Source: Bacteroidota bacterium
Lineage (GTDB): Bacteria > Bacteroidota > Bacteroidia > Chitinophagales > Saprospiraceae
DNA length: 64,000 nt
Assembly: GCA_963169455.1 (NCBI GenBank)
Contig: CAUJDW010000002.1
Coordinates: 1-64,000, forward strand
Direction: 5' to 3'
Both the position numbers and the translations under genes were made by a program. The notes under the pieces are model-generated. The model saw nothing but the letters and a program-made list of their open reading frames with translations. It made no database searches and was not told where the DNA came from. Below, one piece after another: positions 1-8,769 of this stretch. Each line of letters begins with the position of its first letter. Position 1 is the stretch's first letter.

Positions 1-415
1 TCGGTATGGCTCAGCCATTGGTACAGCCCAGCCATCGGTACAGCCCAGCCATCGGTCTGGCTCAGCCATGGGTACCCCCAGCCGTGGATACCCCAGCCAT
101 GGATACAGCCCAGCCATCGGTACAGCCCAGCCGCAGGTACAGCCCAGCTATCGGTATGGCTCAGCCATTGGTACAGCCCAGCCATCGGTACAGCCCAGCC
201 ATCGGTCTGGCTCAGCCATGGGTACCCCCAGCCGTGGATACCCCAGCCATGGATACAGCCCAGCCATCTGTATGGCTCAGCCGTGGGTACCCCCAGCCAC
301 AGGCAACCCCCAGCCACAGGCGCCCCCAGCCGTGGATACCCCAGCCATGGATACAGCCCAGCCATGGGTATGGCCCAGCCATGGGTACAGCCCAGCCATG
401 GATACCCCAGCCACA
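1..415. repeat. Nested tandem repeat: 15-17-bp units within a 150-bp period
   Basis: Short units of 15-17 bp built around CAGCCATSGGTAC follow one another through the whole stretch. A higher order is visible: bases 1-118 recur unchanged at 151-268, so the large period is 150 bp. The array probably continues beyond the left edge. Several frames stay open because the repeat lacks stops, giving AQP/SHGY/PAMD-rich translations, but there is no start signal or protein-like composition, so I treat it as non-coding. Function is unknown; slippage-driven length variation between strains is the expected behaviour. Confidence 0.9.
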
Positions 416-677
416 GGTGTAATGTCGTCAACTTAAGGAAAAAGACGAGGGGACTTGGGGCCGGGGAGAGAGGGAGAAAGCAGTGCGGCTCACCTCGTCA
501 CCCCCTCTCCCAGTCCCCCAGTCATCCGCTAAGTTGACGCCATTGAGCCGCAGGTGCGCCCCTGTACACAGCCGTGTGTACAGTCGTGAGCGCCCCGCCA
601 TCAGTCGTGGGTGTAGTCGTGGATACAGCAATGGGCGCCCCCGTGGGCCCAACCAATGCTCTGCCTCCCCCCCCTCA

Positions 678-697
678 CCCACGACTTCAGTCGTGGG
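678..697. repeat. REP-like perfect palindrome
   Basis: CCCACGACT and AGTCGTGGG form a perfect 9-bp stem around a 2-nt TC loop. Degenerate copies of the half motif (GTCGTGGGTG, GTCGTGGATA, GTCGTGAGCG) occur just upstream at about 585-635. Short GC-rich palindromes with nearby half copies are typical of REP/BIME-type intergenic elements mobilised by REP-associated transposases, but no transposase is in the window. The rest of 416-790 holds nothing else I can support. Confidence 0.5.
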
Positions 698-793
698 CTA
701 CCAGACGAACAAAGTAAACCGGTAAATACACCACCCTCACACGGCGGTAGCAGGAAGCCAAAGCCCCGCCGCCGAAATCCTGCGGAGTAGCAT

Positions 794-831
794 TAAACCG
801 GGCATTGGGCTCCAGCCCAATGCCCGGTTTA
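794..831 (-). terminator. Strong hairpin downstream of phaC
   Basis: An 18-nt arm (794-811) is perfectly complementary to 814-831, leaving a 2-nt CC loop. It sits 26 bp beyond the phaC stop codon on the minus strand, where the phasin-phaE-phaC transcript should end. There is no clear U-tract, so it could act as a terminator or as a 3'-end stabilising stem. Confidence 0.7.
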
Positions 832-857
832 TCAGCAGCAGTAAAAATTGCGGAAAT

Positions 858-1919
858 TTACTTATCCCGGTCGGCCAGCCATTTGGCGAGGGCGGGAGCC
901 AGCACCTCCTGAGAGCGGCTTCCGACGAACACCCCGATGTGCCCGCCGGGGAATTCCATGAGTTCCTTGTCTTGGGAGCTGACCAGGTCATTGATCGGCC
1001 TGGTCGTAGCCGGGGGCACGATATGGTCCTCCTTGGCGTAAATGGTCAGTATCGGCACGCTGATCTTTTTCAGGTCGACCTTGTGCCCGCCCAGCTCGAA
1101 TTCCCCTTTGATCAGTTTGTTCTGCTGATACATGTCCTTGATAAACCGGCGGTACGTTTCCCCGGCCTGCGCCGGGCTGTCGGCCACCCAGTGTTCCATG
1201 CGCAGGAAGTTCATCAGTTTGCCCTGGTCGGCCATCGTTTCCGGCAGGGACATGTATTTGCGCGTTTTGTTCATGGGTTTGAGCAGGTCGAAGCCCGTAT
1301 TGAGGAAGTCGCCCGGCACGATGCCGCCGAAGCCGTCGACGATGGCGTCCACATCCATATCTTTGGCCCATTTGAAGAGCAGGCCTTCGTCATTGTCAAA
1401 ATCCACCGGTGTAACCAGGGTGACCAGGTTTTTGACTTTATCAGGAAACAGGGCGGTGTAGATCAGGCTGAAGGTGCCGCCCTGGCAGACGCCCAGCAGA
1501 TTGACCTTGTCGCAATTGTGTTCGGCCCGGATGAAATCCACACAGTCGTTGATATTGCCCAGGATGTAATCCTCCAGCGTTTTGTAGCGGTCGATGCGGG
1601 TGGGATACCCCCAGTCGATGACATAAATATCGAGCCCTTCGCTGATCAGCTTGCGGATCAGGCTGCGGTTGGGCTGGAGGTCCAGCATTTCCCAGCGGTT
1701 GACGAGGGCGTAAGAAACCAGCACGGGCGTTTTGGCTGCTCCTTTCCCTTCGCGTTCAAAGTGATAGAGTTTGACTTTGCCATCCTCCCAGGCCGTTTTT
1801 CTGGGTGCGGTGGCGATATCCACATCTTTCACCCCGGAGATATTTCGAAGGGCGTCGGAGACGGTGTTCACGCTCTCCAGTAGCTGGTCGCCCAGGTTTG
1901 TGCTTTGGTTATTGCTCAT
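858..1919 (-). CDS. phaC: Class III poly(3-hydroxyalkanoate) synthase catalytic subunit PhaC
   Basis: Polymerises (R)-3-hydroxyacyl-CoA into polyhydroxyalkanoate at the granule surface. The 353-aa length fits class III synthases, which need a PhaE partner. The alpha/beta-hydrolase fold shows the lipase-box-like GVCQGG with nucleophile Cys145, the acid Asp298 in YAKEDHIVPP, and the general base His327 in FPGGHIGVF. It is the last gene of a minus-strand run phasin-phaE-phaC, 111 bp after phaE. ATG start at 1919. Thiolase and reductase genes for monomer supply lie in the same cluster, supporting short-chain (3-hydroxybutyrate-type) PHA; chain length is an inference. Confidence 0.95.
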   Translation of the reverse strand: MSNNQSTNLGDQLLESVNTVSDALRNISGVKDVDIATAPRKTAWEDGKVKLYHFEREGKGAAKTPVLVSYALVNRWEMLDLQPNRSLIRKLISEGLDIYVIDWGYPTRIDRYKTLEDYILGNINDCVDFIRAEHNCDKVNLLGVCQGGTFSLIYTALFPDKVKNLVTLVTPVDFDNDEGLLFKWAKDMDVDAIVDGFGGIVPGDFLNTGFDLLKPMNKTRKYMSLPETMADQGKLMNFLRMEHWVADSPAQAGETYRRFIKDMYQQNKLIKGEFELGGHKVDLKKISVPILTIYAKEDHIVPPATTRPINDLVSSQDKELMEFPGGHIGVFVGSRSQEVLAPALAKWLADRDK

Positions 1920-2030
1920 TACGCTGGTTTTGGGCCCGAGGGCGGCGGCGCCGGGCAGAGGCCCCCGCGCCGCTTCGCCGCCCAGGCATAGGTTGAATGA
2001 CTGCTTGTGGCCAGGTGGTTTCCTGCCGCC

Positions 2031-3416
2031 TTATTTCTTTTTGGAAGTGGTGGAAGCCCGCCGGTTTCCGGCAGTGTCCGCTTCTCCGACGGCAGCTGCC
2101 GTTTTGGCGGCATGTGAAAGTGCTTTTTCCAGCTCGGCGACTTTTTGCTCCAGGCTGCGAACCTTGCGGCGCAGGGCGTTCACCTCCTTGGCAAAATCAT
2201 CCCCGTCCGTTTTGGTCAGAAAAGGCAGGTCGGCGGACATCAGCTCGACGCTTTTGTCGGTCATGGCCTTGATCTGCGTGCCAAGGGCCGCCACTTCGCT
2301 CTGAAGCCTGGAGTACTCCTCCGAATGCAGGCTTTCCAGAAGGGCGTCTTCCAGTTTGTTGACGTAGTGCTGGAAGAACTCCTGGAAATCGGCCATCTCC
2401 TGCTTGTCCTTGTACTGTTTGTATAGGTCCCGGATGGTATCCGGCAGGGCGAACTGGCCGGCGTCGTAGGCCTTGGTTTGCAGTTCGGCCGACTTGAGCA
2501 CGAAGGCGATGTAGGCGAACTGGATGTCGCGCATCAGTTTGGCGACCTCTGTTTGCCGGCCCTGGGCCATGATGTTGTAAAAGGGCAGCACCTGGTCGCG
2601 CAGGCGGTTATTGAAATCGGAAGCCATTTCAAAGAAGGGCAGGTTGCCCTTGGCCAGGTATTCGCGCATCTTTTCCTTCCAGCTGTCGCTCAGGGACGAC
2701 CAGTCGCCGGTTTCCCGTTTGGCGAAGTTGAAATAGTTCTCAAACCACTGGTTGATGTTTTCGATCAGCTCGGTGGTGTTGCCGACGGGCCGGAACCCCA
2801 TCATCTGGTTGACGATTTTCTGGTAGGCCTCCGGAGCGAAGTACTTGTCCACCATCTCTTTGGTAAACAGGCCGTTCTGGATGAGGCGCTGCAGGGGTTC
2901 CCAATGGCGGTGCATGAAGTCGTAAGAATCCATGAAATTGGTGAAGTGGGGCCTCATATTGAAAGGCATCTTCTCCAATATCTCGTCGCTGAACCATTTG
3001 TTGCCCTGGCCCATCCAGTTTTTCCAGCTCTTCATGCCCTCTTCGAAAAATTGAGCAGGCGAATAGCTGCCGGGGAGTTCAGGCATTCTCAGGCCGAGCT
3101 TTTCCGCATTTTCGCGGTAGAAATCCACCCAACGGCGGGCAAAATCCGTTTGCATCTCCATCCAGCGGCCCATCTGTTCGGGGGCCTTTTCGAAAGCCTG
3201 CTGCGGGTTGGCGCCGCCCTTCATGGCCTCTTCAAAAAAGGCCTGCTGTTTTTTGAACCATTCGGAAAAAAGGTCCTGGGCTTCGCGTTTGTTTTTCCCG
3301 TTGCCGTTGGGCGCGCCTTTTTCCTGAAAGGCGTCGTTCATCTGCCCGGCGAGCTTGTTCCAGAAATCCATGGCTTGTTTCTGCCCTTCAAAAAAAAGAT
3401 CGAATTGATTTTTCAT
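2031..3416 (-). CDS. phaE: PhaE-like subunit of class III PHA synthase
   Basis: Non-catalytic partner required for activity of class III PhaC. The 461-aa protein is mostly helical and rich in aromatic and charged residues (for example FFEGQKQAMDFWNKLAGQM at the N-terminus). A heptad-like segment follows near residues 380-435 (VNALRRKVRSLEQKVAELEK), then a Lys/Ala-rich tail. It is longer than the classical Allochromatium PhaE (about 360 aa), the extra length lying in the C-terminal coiled coil. Identity rests on this architecture plus its position between a phasin and a class III PhaC. The ATG at 3416 is 28 bp after the phasin stop. Confidence 0.85.
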   Translation of the reverse strand: MKNQFDLFFEGQKQAMDFWNKLAGQMNDAFQEKGAPNGNGKNKREAQDLFSEWFKKQQAFFEEAMKGGANPQQAFEKAPEQMGRWMEMQTDFARRWVDFYRENAEKLGLRMPELPGSYSPAQFFEEGMKSWKNWMGQGNKWFSDEILEKMPFNMRPHFTNFMDSYDFMHRHWEPLQRLIQNGLFTKEMVDKYFAPEAYQKIVNQMMGFRPVGNTTELIENINQWFENYFNFAKRETGDWSSLSDSWKEKMREYLAKGNLPFFEMASDFNNRLRDQVLPFYNIMAQGRQTEVAKLMRDIQFAYIAFVLKSAELQTKAYDAGQFALPDTIRDLYKQYKDKQEMADFQEFFQHYVNKLEDALLESLHSEEYSRLQSEVAALGTQIKAMTDKSVELMSADLPFLTKTDGDDFAKEVNALRRKVRSLEQKVAELEKALSHAAKTAAAVGEADTAGNRRASTTSKKK

Positions 3417-3444
3417 GATGCACTAGGTTTTGATGAGAACGGGC

Positions 3445-3885
3445 CTATTCGAAGTAGTGTTCAACAACCTTGGCATTGGCCGTGTTGGTGTCGTAAATGG
3501 CCTTGACCGTATCCTGGTAGAGGTTTGTCAGCTTCCGAACCCGGTCCTGTTGTTTTTCAAGCACATCACCCGACCAGGTCGTGCGGTAATAGTCCATTCC
3601 CTTTTTGTACAGTTCCATGGACAGCTCCACGTTTTTGGTGTAATCGGCCGTGAAGGTTGCCCAGAAATCCTTCTGATAAGCTTCCATGTGCTCTTTAGTC
3701 GCCATTTTTTCCATCATTTCGAATGAGCGGGTGAAGTATTCGTTCATCAGTTCCCCGGCTTTTTCGGCTGCCTCCTTATTGGGGGTGACGGCTTCAAAAA
3801 TGGCGTTGGCGTAATTGGACATGGTGGAGAAAAGCTTGTTCTGGTTCTCCAGTATCTGATCGAAATAATTTTTCGTCCCAGCCAT
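3445..3885 (-). CDS. Phasin-family granule-associated protein
   Basis: A small (146 aa) all-helical amphipathic protein without cysteines or membrane segments, for example QILENQNKLFSTMSNYANAI and KAGELMNEYFTRSFEMMEKM. This fits phasins, which coat PHA granules and limit coalescence. It is first in the phasin-phaE-phaC transcription unit, behind a recognisable -33/-7 promoter. Phasins are poorly conserved, so assignment leans on size, amphipathicity and context. Confidence 0.8.
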   Translation of the reverse strand: MAGTKNYFDQILENQNKLFSTMSNYANAIFEAVTPNKEAAEKAGELMNEYFTRSFEMMEKMATKEHMEAYQKDFWATFTADYTKNVELSMELYKKGMDYYRTTWSGDVLEKQQDRVRKLTNLYQDTVKAIYDTNTANAKVVEHYFE

Positions 3886-3929
3886 GATCGTATGTTTTTG
3901 GTTTATAAAGCTTTTTCTTTTTGATACTG

Positions 3930-3960
3930 CAAAGGTATGCTGCTCCGGGCGCTACTTCAA
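3930..3960 (-). promoter_or_regulatory. Bacteroidota-type promoter for phasin-phaE-phaC
   Basis: On the minus strand TACCTTTG (3937-3930) matches the -7 consensus TAnnTTTG. A TTG at 3960-3958 lies 20 nt upstream as the -33 element. The distance to the phasin ATG is about 45 bp. This is the only clear promoter before the phasin gene. Confidence 0.6.
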
Positions 3961-4192
3961 TAGGGGTTTCTATATGTTTAGGGTTGACTTAAGCGCACCC
4001 TTGTGTTGTATTTTGTGTATAAAACATTGATAAATAGTAATTTGTGTTTATTTTTAAGAAGGTTGACAAAAGGCGGCCAAACTTTGGTTGGAACGCGTGC
4101 CTGCGGCCTGTGAAAACGGGCAAAAGCCCCTCTGATTTTAATAAAAACCCTGGAGCAGCAGGCCCGCGTTCCGTTCCATGCGGGAAAAGAAA
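3961..4192. other. Intergenic, no gene seen
   Basis: AT-rich spacer between the phasin promoter and the 3' end of phaA. Open frames crossing it are antisense shadows of phaA. No stable hairpin stands out beyond short local ones. Confidence 0.6.
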
Positions 4193-5371
4193 TTACACCT
4201 TTTCGATAATGATGGAAGAAGCCCCGCCTCCGCCGTTGCAGATGGCTGCCAGCCCGCGGCTGCCGCCCTTCTGTTGCAGCACGTTGCTGAGGGTGGTGAC
4301 GATGCGGGCGCCGCTTGCTCCCAGGGGGTGGCCCAGCGATACGGCGCCGCCGAACACATTGGCCTTTTCCACGTCGATATCCAGCAGCTTGTTAAAGACG
4401 AGGGCTACGACGGCGAAGGCCTCGTTGACCTCGAAGTAGTCGATGTCCTGCAGTTTCAGGCCGGCGCGTTTCAGTGCGATCGGCGCCGCTTTGGCCGGGG
4501 CGGTGGTGAACCATTCCGGTTCCTCGGCGGCATCGGCGAAGCTCAGGATGCGCGCCACGGGCTTCAGGCCCAGTTCCTTCACTTTTTCGGCGCTGGCCAG
4601 CACCAGGGCGGAGGCGCCGTCATTGATGGTGGAAGCATTGGCTGCCGTCACCGTGCCATCCTTGGTAAAAGCGGGGCGCAGGCCCGGTATTTTGTCAAAA
4701 AACACCCGCTTGTATTCTTCGTCTTCTTTGACCACAAGAGGATCGCCTTTGCGCTGGGGGACTTCCACCGGCACGATCTCTTCCCGGAATGCGCCGCTTT
4801 CCGTACTCTGGGCGGAGCGCTGGTAAGAGCGGATGGCGTAGGCGTCCTGCTCCTCGCGGCTGATGCTGTACTTTGCCGCCGTCTGGTCGGCGCAGGCCCC
4901 CATCAGCTGGTGGTTGTAGGCGTCGGTGAGGCCATCCAGCACCAGCCCGTCGACCAGTTCGCTGTGGCCGTAGCCGTAGCCGTAGCGCGCCTTGGGCAGG
5001 TAATAAGGCACCATGCTCATGTTTTCCATGCCGCCGGCCACGATAATGTCCTGATGCCCAAGCATGATGGACTGGGCGGCAAACATAATGGACTTGGCGC
5101 CGGAAGCGCAGACCTTGTTGACGGTGGTGCAGGGCACTGTAGGCGGGATGCCGGCAAACAAAGCTGCCTGGCGGGCCGGAGCCTGCCCCAGGTTGGCGGA
5201 ACAGACGTTGCCCATGAACACTTCTTCAACCTGCCCGGGCTCCACGCCCGCTTTTTCCAGCGCGCCTTTGATGGCCGCCGCGCCAAGGCGCGTAGCCGCT
5301 ACAGTGGATAAGGCGCCGCCGAAACTTCCCAGGGGTGTCCGAACGGCCGATACGATGAAAACTTCTCTCAT
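4193..5371 (-). CDS. phaA: Acetyl-CoA C-acetyltransferase (thiolase) PhaA
   Basis: Condenses two acetyl-CoA into acetoacetyl-CoA, the first step of 3-hydroxybutyrate monomer supply. Length 392 aa is standard. All thiolase II landmarks are present: acylated Cys88 in NKVCASGAKS, NEAFA at 316-320, His348 in GHPLGASGAR and Cys378 in CNGGGGASS. ATG start at 5371. It is separate from the phasin operon (307 bp gap) and divergent from phaB. A general beta-oxidation thiolase is possible from sequence alone, but the context favours the PHA role. Confidence 0.93.
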   Translation of the reverse strand: MREVFIVSAVRTPLGSFGGALSTVAATRLGAAAIKGALEKAGVEPGQVEEVFMGNVCSANLGQAPARQAALFAGIPPTVPCTTVNKVCASGAKSIMFAAQSIMLGHQDIIVAGGMENMSMVPYYLPKARYGYGYGHSELVDGLVLDGLTDAYNHQLMGACADQTAAKYSISREEQDAYAIRSYQRSAQSTESGAFREEIVPVEVPQRKGDPLVVKEDEEYKRVFFDKIPGLRPAFTKDGTVTAANASTINDGASALVLASAEKVKELGLKPVARILSFADAAEEPEWFTTAPAKAAPIALKRAGLKLQDIDYFEVNEAFAVVALVFNKLLDIDVEKANVFGGAVSLGHPLGASGARIVTTLSNVLQQKGGSRGLAAICNGGGGASSIIIEKV

Positions 5372-5584
5372 GTGGCGTATTGTTTACAGAGGTTAGCTGA
5401 TTTTCTCTCTCTCCTTTTGTCCGTAACGTAAAGGTCGTGATTTATTCCTTTTTTTACAAGCATAGCCCTTGCGTCGCCCGCTTCAATATGTTATTTTAAA
5501 TAATTGAAAAACAGTTTTTTAAAATACTTGTTGTACCATTTGTTCGGCTTTGGTCAACCCACCTGAGATTCCGGTGGGGCGCCC
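5372..5584. other. Divergent phaA/phaB intergenic region
   Basis: AT-rich divergent control region. The phaB promoter is listed separately at its right end. No clear CAAAnnTA (minus-strand -7 box) was found for phaA, and no other gene is visible. Confidence 0.5.
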
Positions 5585-5611
5585 TTGCTTGAACGCCTTT
5601 TGCTACTTTTG
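5585..5611 (+). promoter_or_regulatory. Bacteroidota-type promoter for phaB
   Basis: TTG at 5585-5587 is followed at a gap of 16 nt by TACTTTTG (5604-5611), matching TAnnTTTG. The phaB ATG lies 72 bp further on, leaving a 5' leader of roughly 65 nt. Confidence 0.6.
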
Positions 5612-5683
5612 AAAGTGCATCGGCAACCGCCCGGGCAGGCGGTTGTGGCTTGTTTTTTTCAGAAGCATTCCAAAACAAATAAC

Positions 5684-6508
5684 ATGAACAGACTTCAGGA
5701 CAAGGTAGCGATCATCACCGGGGGAGCGAGTGGAATCGGCAAGGCTACAGCTATCCGCTTCGCGGAAGAAGGCGCCCGGGTAGCCGTCTGGGATATCAGC
5801 GAAGAAAAAGGCCTGGCTCTGGCCACAGAACTGAGCGAAGCTATGGCGTCGCGCCACGCAGGGCGGGAAGGCCATTCCGGCGCCTGGCATAGCAGCGAAA
5901 CGAACGGCAGAGATGTGGCCACCGTGCCATACTGCAGGTTCTATAAGGTCAATACGGCCAGGCTGGCCGAAGTCGAAGCCGCTGCCGCCGCGGTCGTGGA
6001 AGATTTCGGGCAGATCGATATCCTCATCAATAATGCCGGCATCACACGCGATGCGACGATGAGGAAAATGACCTCCGAGCAGTGGCAATCGGTCATCGAC
6101 GTCAACCTCACCGGGGTGTGGCATTGCACCAAGGCCGTTGCGCCCTATATGCTGGAGCGCAACTACGGCCGCATCATCAGCGCCGCTTCGGTGGTGGGGT
6201 TGTACGGCAACTTCGGGCAAACCAACTACGCCGCCACCAAGGCCGGCGTGATCGGCATGACCAAGGTCTGGGCCCGCGAATTCGGCCGCAAGGGGATTAC
6301 CGCCAATGCCATAGCGCCGGGTTTCATCGCGACCGAAATGATGGCCACCATCCCGGAAAAAGTGCTTCAGATGATGGAGGATAAGGCCCCCGCAGGCCGC
6401 CTGGGCCAACCCGAAGAGGTCGCCAGCGCCTACCTCTTCCTGGCTTCCGACGAAGCCGCCTTCATCAATGGCATCACCCTCAGCGTCGATGGCGGGCTTA
6501 CGCTTTAA
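5684..6508 (+). CDS. phaB: Acetoacetyl-CoA reductase PhaB (SDR family) with an in-frame insertion
   Basis: Reduces acetoacetyl-CoA to (R)-3-hydroxybutyryl-CoA with NAD(P)H. The Rossmann motif is TGGASGIG (residues 12-19), NNAG is at 116-119, and the SDR catalytic set is Ser169, Tyr182 and Lys186. At 274 aa it is about 25-30 residues longer than usual PhaB. The excess is one block, residues 53-83 (rich in His, Ser, Gly, Arg), between the SEA helix end and FYKVN. Everything else aligns without gaps, so the enzyme may well be active. The ATG at 5684 gives the canonical N-terminus MNRLQDKVAIITGG; the longer upstream frame is rejected. Confidence 0.9.
   Translation: MNRLQDKVAIITGGASGIGKATAIRFAEEGARVAVWDISEEKGLALATELSEAMASRHAGREGHSGAWHSSETNGRDVATVPYCRFYKVNTARLAEVEAAAAAVVEDFGQIDILINNAGITRDATMRKMTSEQWQSVIDVNLTGVWHCTKAVAPYMLERNYGRIISAASVVGLYGNFGQTNYAATKAGVIGMTKVWAREFGRKGITANAIAPGFIATEMMATIPEKVLQMMEDKAPAGRLGQPEEVASAYLFLASDEAAFINGITLSVDGGLTL
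5842..5931. repeat. 90-bp palindromic element inserted in frame in phaB
   Basis: The block is exactly 90 bp (30 codons), starting TATGGC and ending GCCATA. A second nested complementarity (GCCAC near the start, GTGGC near the end) lies inside, with internal loops between. It coincides with the stretch of PhaB absent from usual SDR reductases. This recalls small palindromic elements tolerated inside genes, such as Rickettsia RPEs. I could not find a second copy by reading. Confidence 0.45.
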
Positions 6509-6547
6509 CGCAAAGGCTCCGGGCTGCGCCCTTTGGGCGGAATTCCG

Positions 6548-6555
6548 TATCTTTA
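6548..6555 (+). promoter_or_regulatory. Possible -7 box before the 474-aa gene
   Basis: TATCTTTA differs from TAnnTTTG only at the last base and lies 39 bp before the ATG at 6595. The -33 element is unclear. Confidence 0.3.
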
Positions 6556-6594
6556 AAGGGTACCAAAGAAGCGGGTTATGAAACCGCAGTGCGC

Positions 6595-8019
6595 ATGAGG
6601 ACAAAACTGCAAAAGTTCACGGAGTTTGCCAATACGCTGCTTCCGCACGAAACGGCTTACCTGTTGTCCATCCAGCAGTTCGAGGATGACGTCAAACTCG
6701 GCATCCTGGAGCTGATGGATTTCAACTGCCGCAATATCCGCCAGTTCACGCCTTATGACCCGGATATCGACAAACGCAAGTATTCCAACCTCAAGAACTG
6801 GGCCGTAGAGCGCCTGGAAGCCATCGATGTGGATATGCGCTTCGATTGGATGAGCAGGATGGAACGCCAGATCATGACGGATTCCATTCAGCCCCAGGAG
6901 GAAAAACAACTGCTGCGCGCCATCCGCGCTTATGGCCCCCTCGATTTTTACTTCACCAAGTTTTACGAACTGGCCGAACTCTACCGGCACTTCCTGCTGA
7001 TCCGGATGCGCTACGCCCACCACAAAGTGGCCGACGATTTTCTGAAGAAATACCGCAGCCGCTACGACACCTGCAAAGGCGTCTTCGAGCGCATGCACGA
7101 AGCCACGCTCGACATCGTCAACCAATATTCACAAAACTCGGCCCAGTCCCTGCACTGGGAAAACTGGCTGACGGAGGTCTTTTACAACGAAGAACTGGAC
7201 GGCCTGAACCGCTACCTGGCTCTTGTGCGCCTGACTTTTATCTACTTCAACTACCGGCAATTCGAAAAGCTGCGCTCCAAATACGATTACATCGACGAAC
7301 GCTTCAAGGAAGGGCTCTATTACTCGCCCCGGCTACTGCTGAACTATTACGGCAACAGAGTGTTATTACATACCAAGTTTCACGAGTACGACAAGGCGGA
7401 ATATTTCGGGTATTTGTCTGTCCGGGAGAAAAACAGCGACTATATCCATTACGTCAACAACCTCAGCGCGGTGCTGTTGCGGCAGAAAAAGTACCAGGAA
7501 GCCCTGCAGCTCATGCGGGCGGCTTACCCGGAAATGAAAAATACGCCCAGCTTCCACAACCGCATCGGTTTTGTGGCCTTCTACCTCAAATGCCTCAATG
7601 TCAATGAGCAATACCGGAACGCCGAGAATTACGCGGAATCCTTCCTGCAGGCTTACCGGAAGGAGGTTTTCGAATACCGCTGGCATATCTTTTTCTCCTC
7701 TTATCTGGAGGCCATGCTGAAGCAGGAGAAGTTCGGCAAACTGCTGAAAGTGGTGCGAAAGTACAGCCTCCTCGACCGCGAGCGCCAGTATCAGAAAAAC
7801 GCCAACTACCTGCCCACCATTCTTTGGTACAACGCTGTGGCTCAGTACAGGGAAATGCTGCTGCCAAAAGATGAGATCGGCGCGCTGATCGAGCAGTCGA
7901 TCGAACAGCTTGAGCATATAGAAGCCAAGCAGCACCAGCTTCGGGACCTGCTTGAGGAACTGAGGCCCTTTATCCCGGGGCTGGCCGGCCGGATACAGGA
8001 AAAAATCCCGATGGGCTGA
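6595..8019 (+). CDS. Unknown helical, TPR-like protein
   Basis: 474 aa, not recognised. It is rich in aromatic and charged residues and predicted helical throughout. The middle and C-terminal parts show loosely repeated helical hairpins (YLALVRLTFIYFNYRQFEKL; NNLSAVLLRQKKYQEALQLM; FSSYLEAMLKQEKFGKLLKV) resembling TPR-like units. No signal peptide or membrane segment is visible. A GTG two codons upstream is possible, but the ATG at 6595 is preferred. It stands alone between phaB and a minus-strand small gene. A scaffold role would be speculation. Confidence 0.8.
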   Translation: MRTKLQKFTEFANTLLPHETAYLLSIQQFEDDVKLGILELMDFNCRNIRQFTPYDPDIDKRKYSNLKNWAVERLEAIDVDMRFDWMSRMERQIMTDSIQPQEEKQLLRAIRAYGPLDFYFTKFYELAELYRHFLLIRMRYAHHKVADDFLKKYRSRYDTCKGVFERMHEATLDIVNQYSQNSAQSLHWENWLTEVFYNEELDGLNRYLALVRLTFIYFNYRQFEKLRSKYDYIDERFKEGLYYSPRLLLNYYGNRVLLHTKFHEYDKAEYFGYLSVREKNSDYIHYVNNLSAVLLRQKKYQEALQLMRAAYPEMKNTPSFHNRIGFVAFYLKCLNVNEQYRNAENYAESFLQAYRKEVFEYRWHIFFSSYLEAMLKQEKFGKLLKVVRKYSLLDRERQYQKNANYLPTILWYNAVAQYREMLLPKDEIGALIEQSIEQLEHIEAKQHQLRDLLEELRPFIPGLAGRIQEKIPMG

Positions 8020-8145
8020 ATTTGCCCCGGCTCACTACGCCACCCTCTCTCCCTGCCTCTCCGGCGGGGTGGTTCTTGATTGCCGCGTATTTTATTCCCG
8101 GGGCAGCAGGAGCCTTCAAGATGCCAGTATGGAGCTTCCGGCGTT

Positions 8146-8403
8146 TTAACGCCCTCTGAGGTGGGGCAGCCTGTGCTCCTGGCCCGCCAGCACCGCTTCG
8201 TAATGCTGGATGAGCATGGCCTGTTTTTTTGCCATCTTGTTGAGCAGGCGGAGCTCTTCCTCAAAATCACTGGCGGCCTGGCTGCGATTGTCGCGGTAGG
8301 ATAGGCGCTTTCGGTTTTTGTTGATGTCCAGGATTTTGTCGATGATTTGGCTGAGCACCATGCGGGATCGGATCAATCGGCGTTTCATGGATGTTTTTGT
8401 CAT
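8146..8403 (-). CDS. Small basic unknown protein
   Basis: 85 aa, rich in Arg/Lys, with a helical middle (SQAASDFEEELRLLNKMAKK). No family recognised. The ATG at 8403 is preceded by GAGAGGG, an acceptable ribosome binding site. Composition is protein-like and no competing plus-strand gene covers the region, so I keep it with moderate confidence. Confidence 0.55.
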   Translation of the reverse strand: MTKTSMKRRLIRSRMVLSQIIDKILDINKNRKRLSYRDNRSQAASDFEEELRLLNKMAKKQAMLIQHYEAVLAGQEHRLPHLRGR

Positions 8404-8769
8404 TCCCTCTCGGGTTTGGTTAGGAATTGGAAAGTAAACCGTTTAGCGTTTACCTGTCTGGGCCCTGGGTGTTGTTATCCTGGTGTTTTCACATGTTTTA
8501 ACGCTGGCCCGGGGGCGAAATTTTACCCCCTCCCAATGCTTGCGCAATTTAGAACTTTTATTCGAATGATGCCTGGTTCATGAAACTTAATTTTATCAAG
8601 TGGCATTGCAAAATTACAAAATGTTAACAACCTGAGAAGCTATTTTGATCGCACTGCAAATGTTAAAATGTGTGAAAAGATGGAATGTGTGCGGCCTGCT
8701 CAGGCAAAGACTCCCCGGCGCCCTGAGGCTGCCGGGGAGCGTATGAAGGTAATTGACACAAGCTTGTTG
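8404..8769. other. Intergenic, no gene seen
   Basis: Spacer between the end of the oxidase operon and the small 85-aa gene. A minus-strand TAATTTTG at 8616-8609 fits the -7 consensus, but no -33 partner lies at the right distance. Nothing else supported. Confidence 0.4.

Noticed and set aside
6..436. Open frames through the tandem repeat giving AQP/SHGY-rich proteins
   Set aside because: Several frames are open only because the repeat lacks stops; no ribosome binding site, promoter or protein-like composition.
2478..3506. Plus-strand frame opposite phaE
   Set aside because: Shadow; the minus strand reads a coherent PhaE-like protein in operon with phaC.
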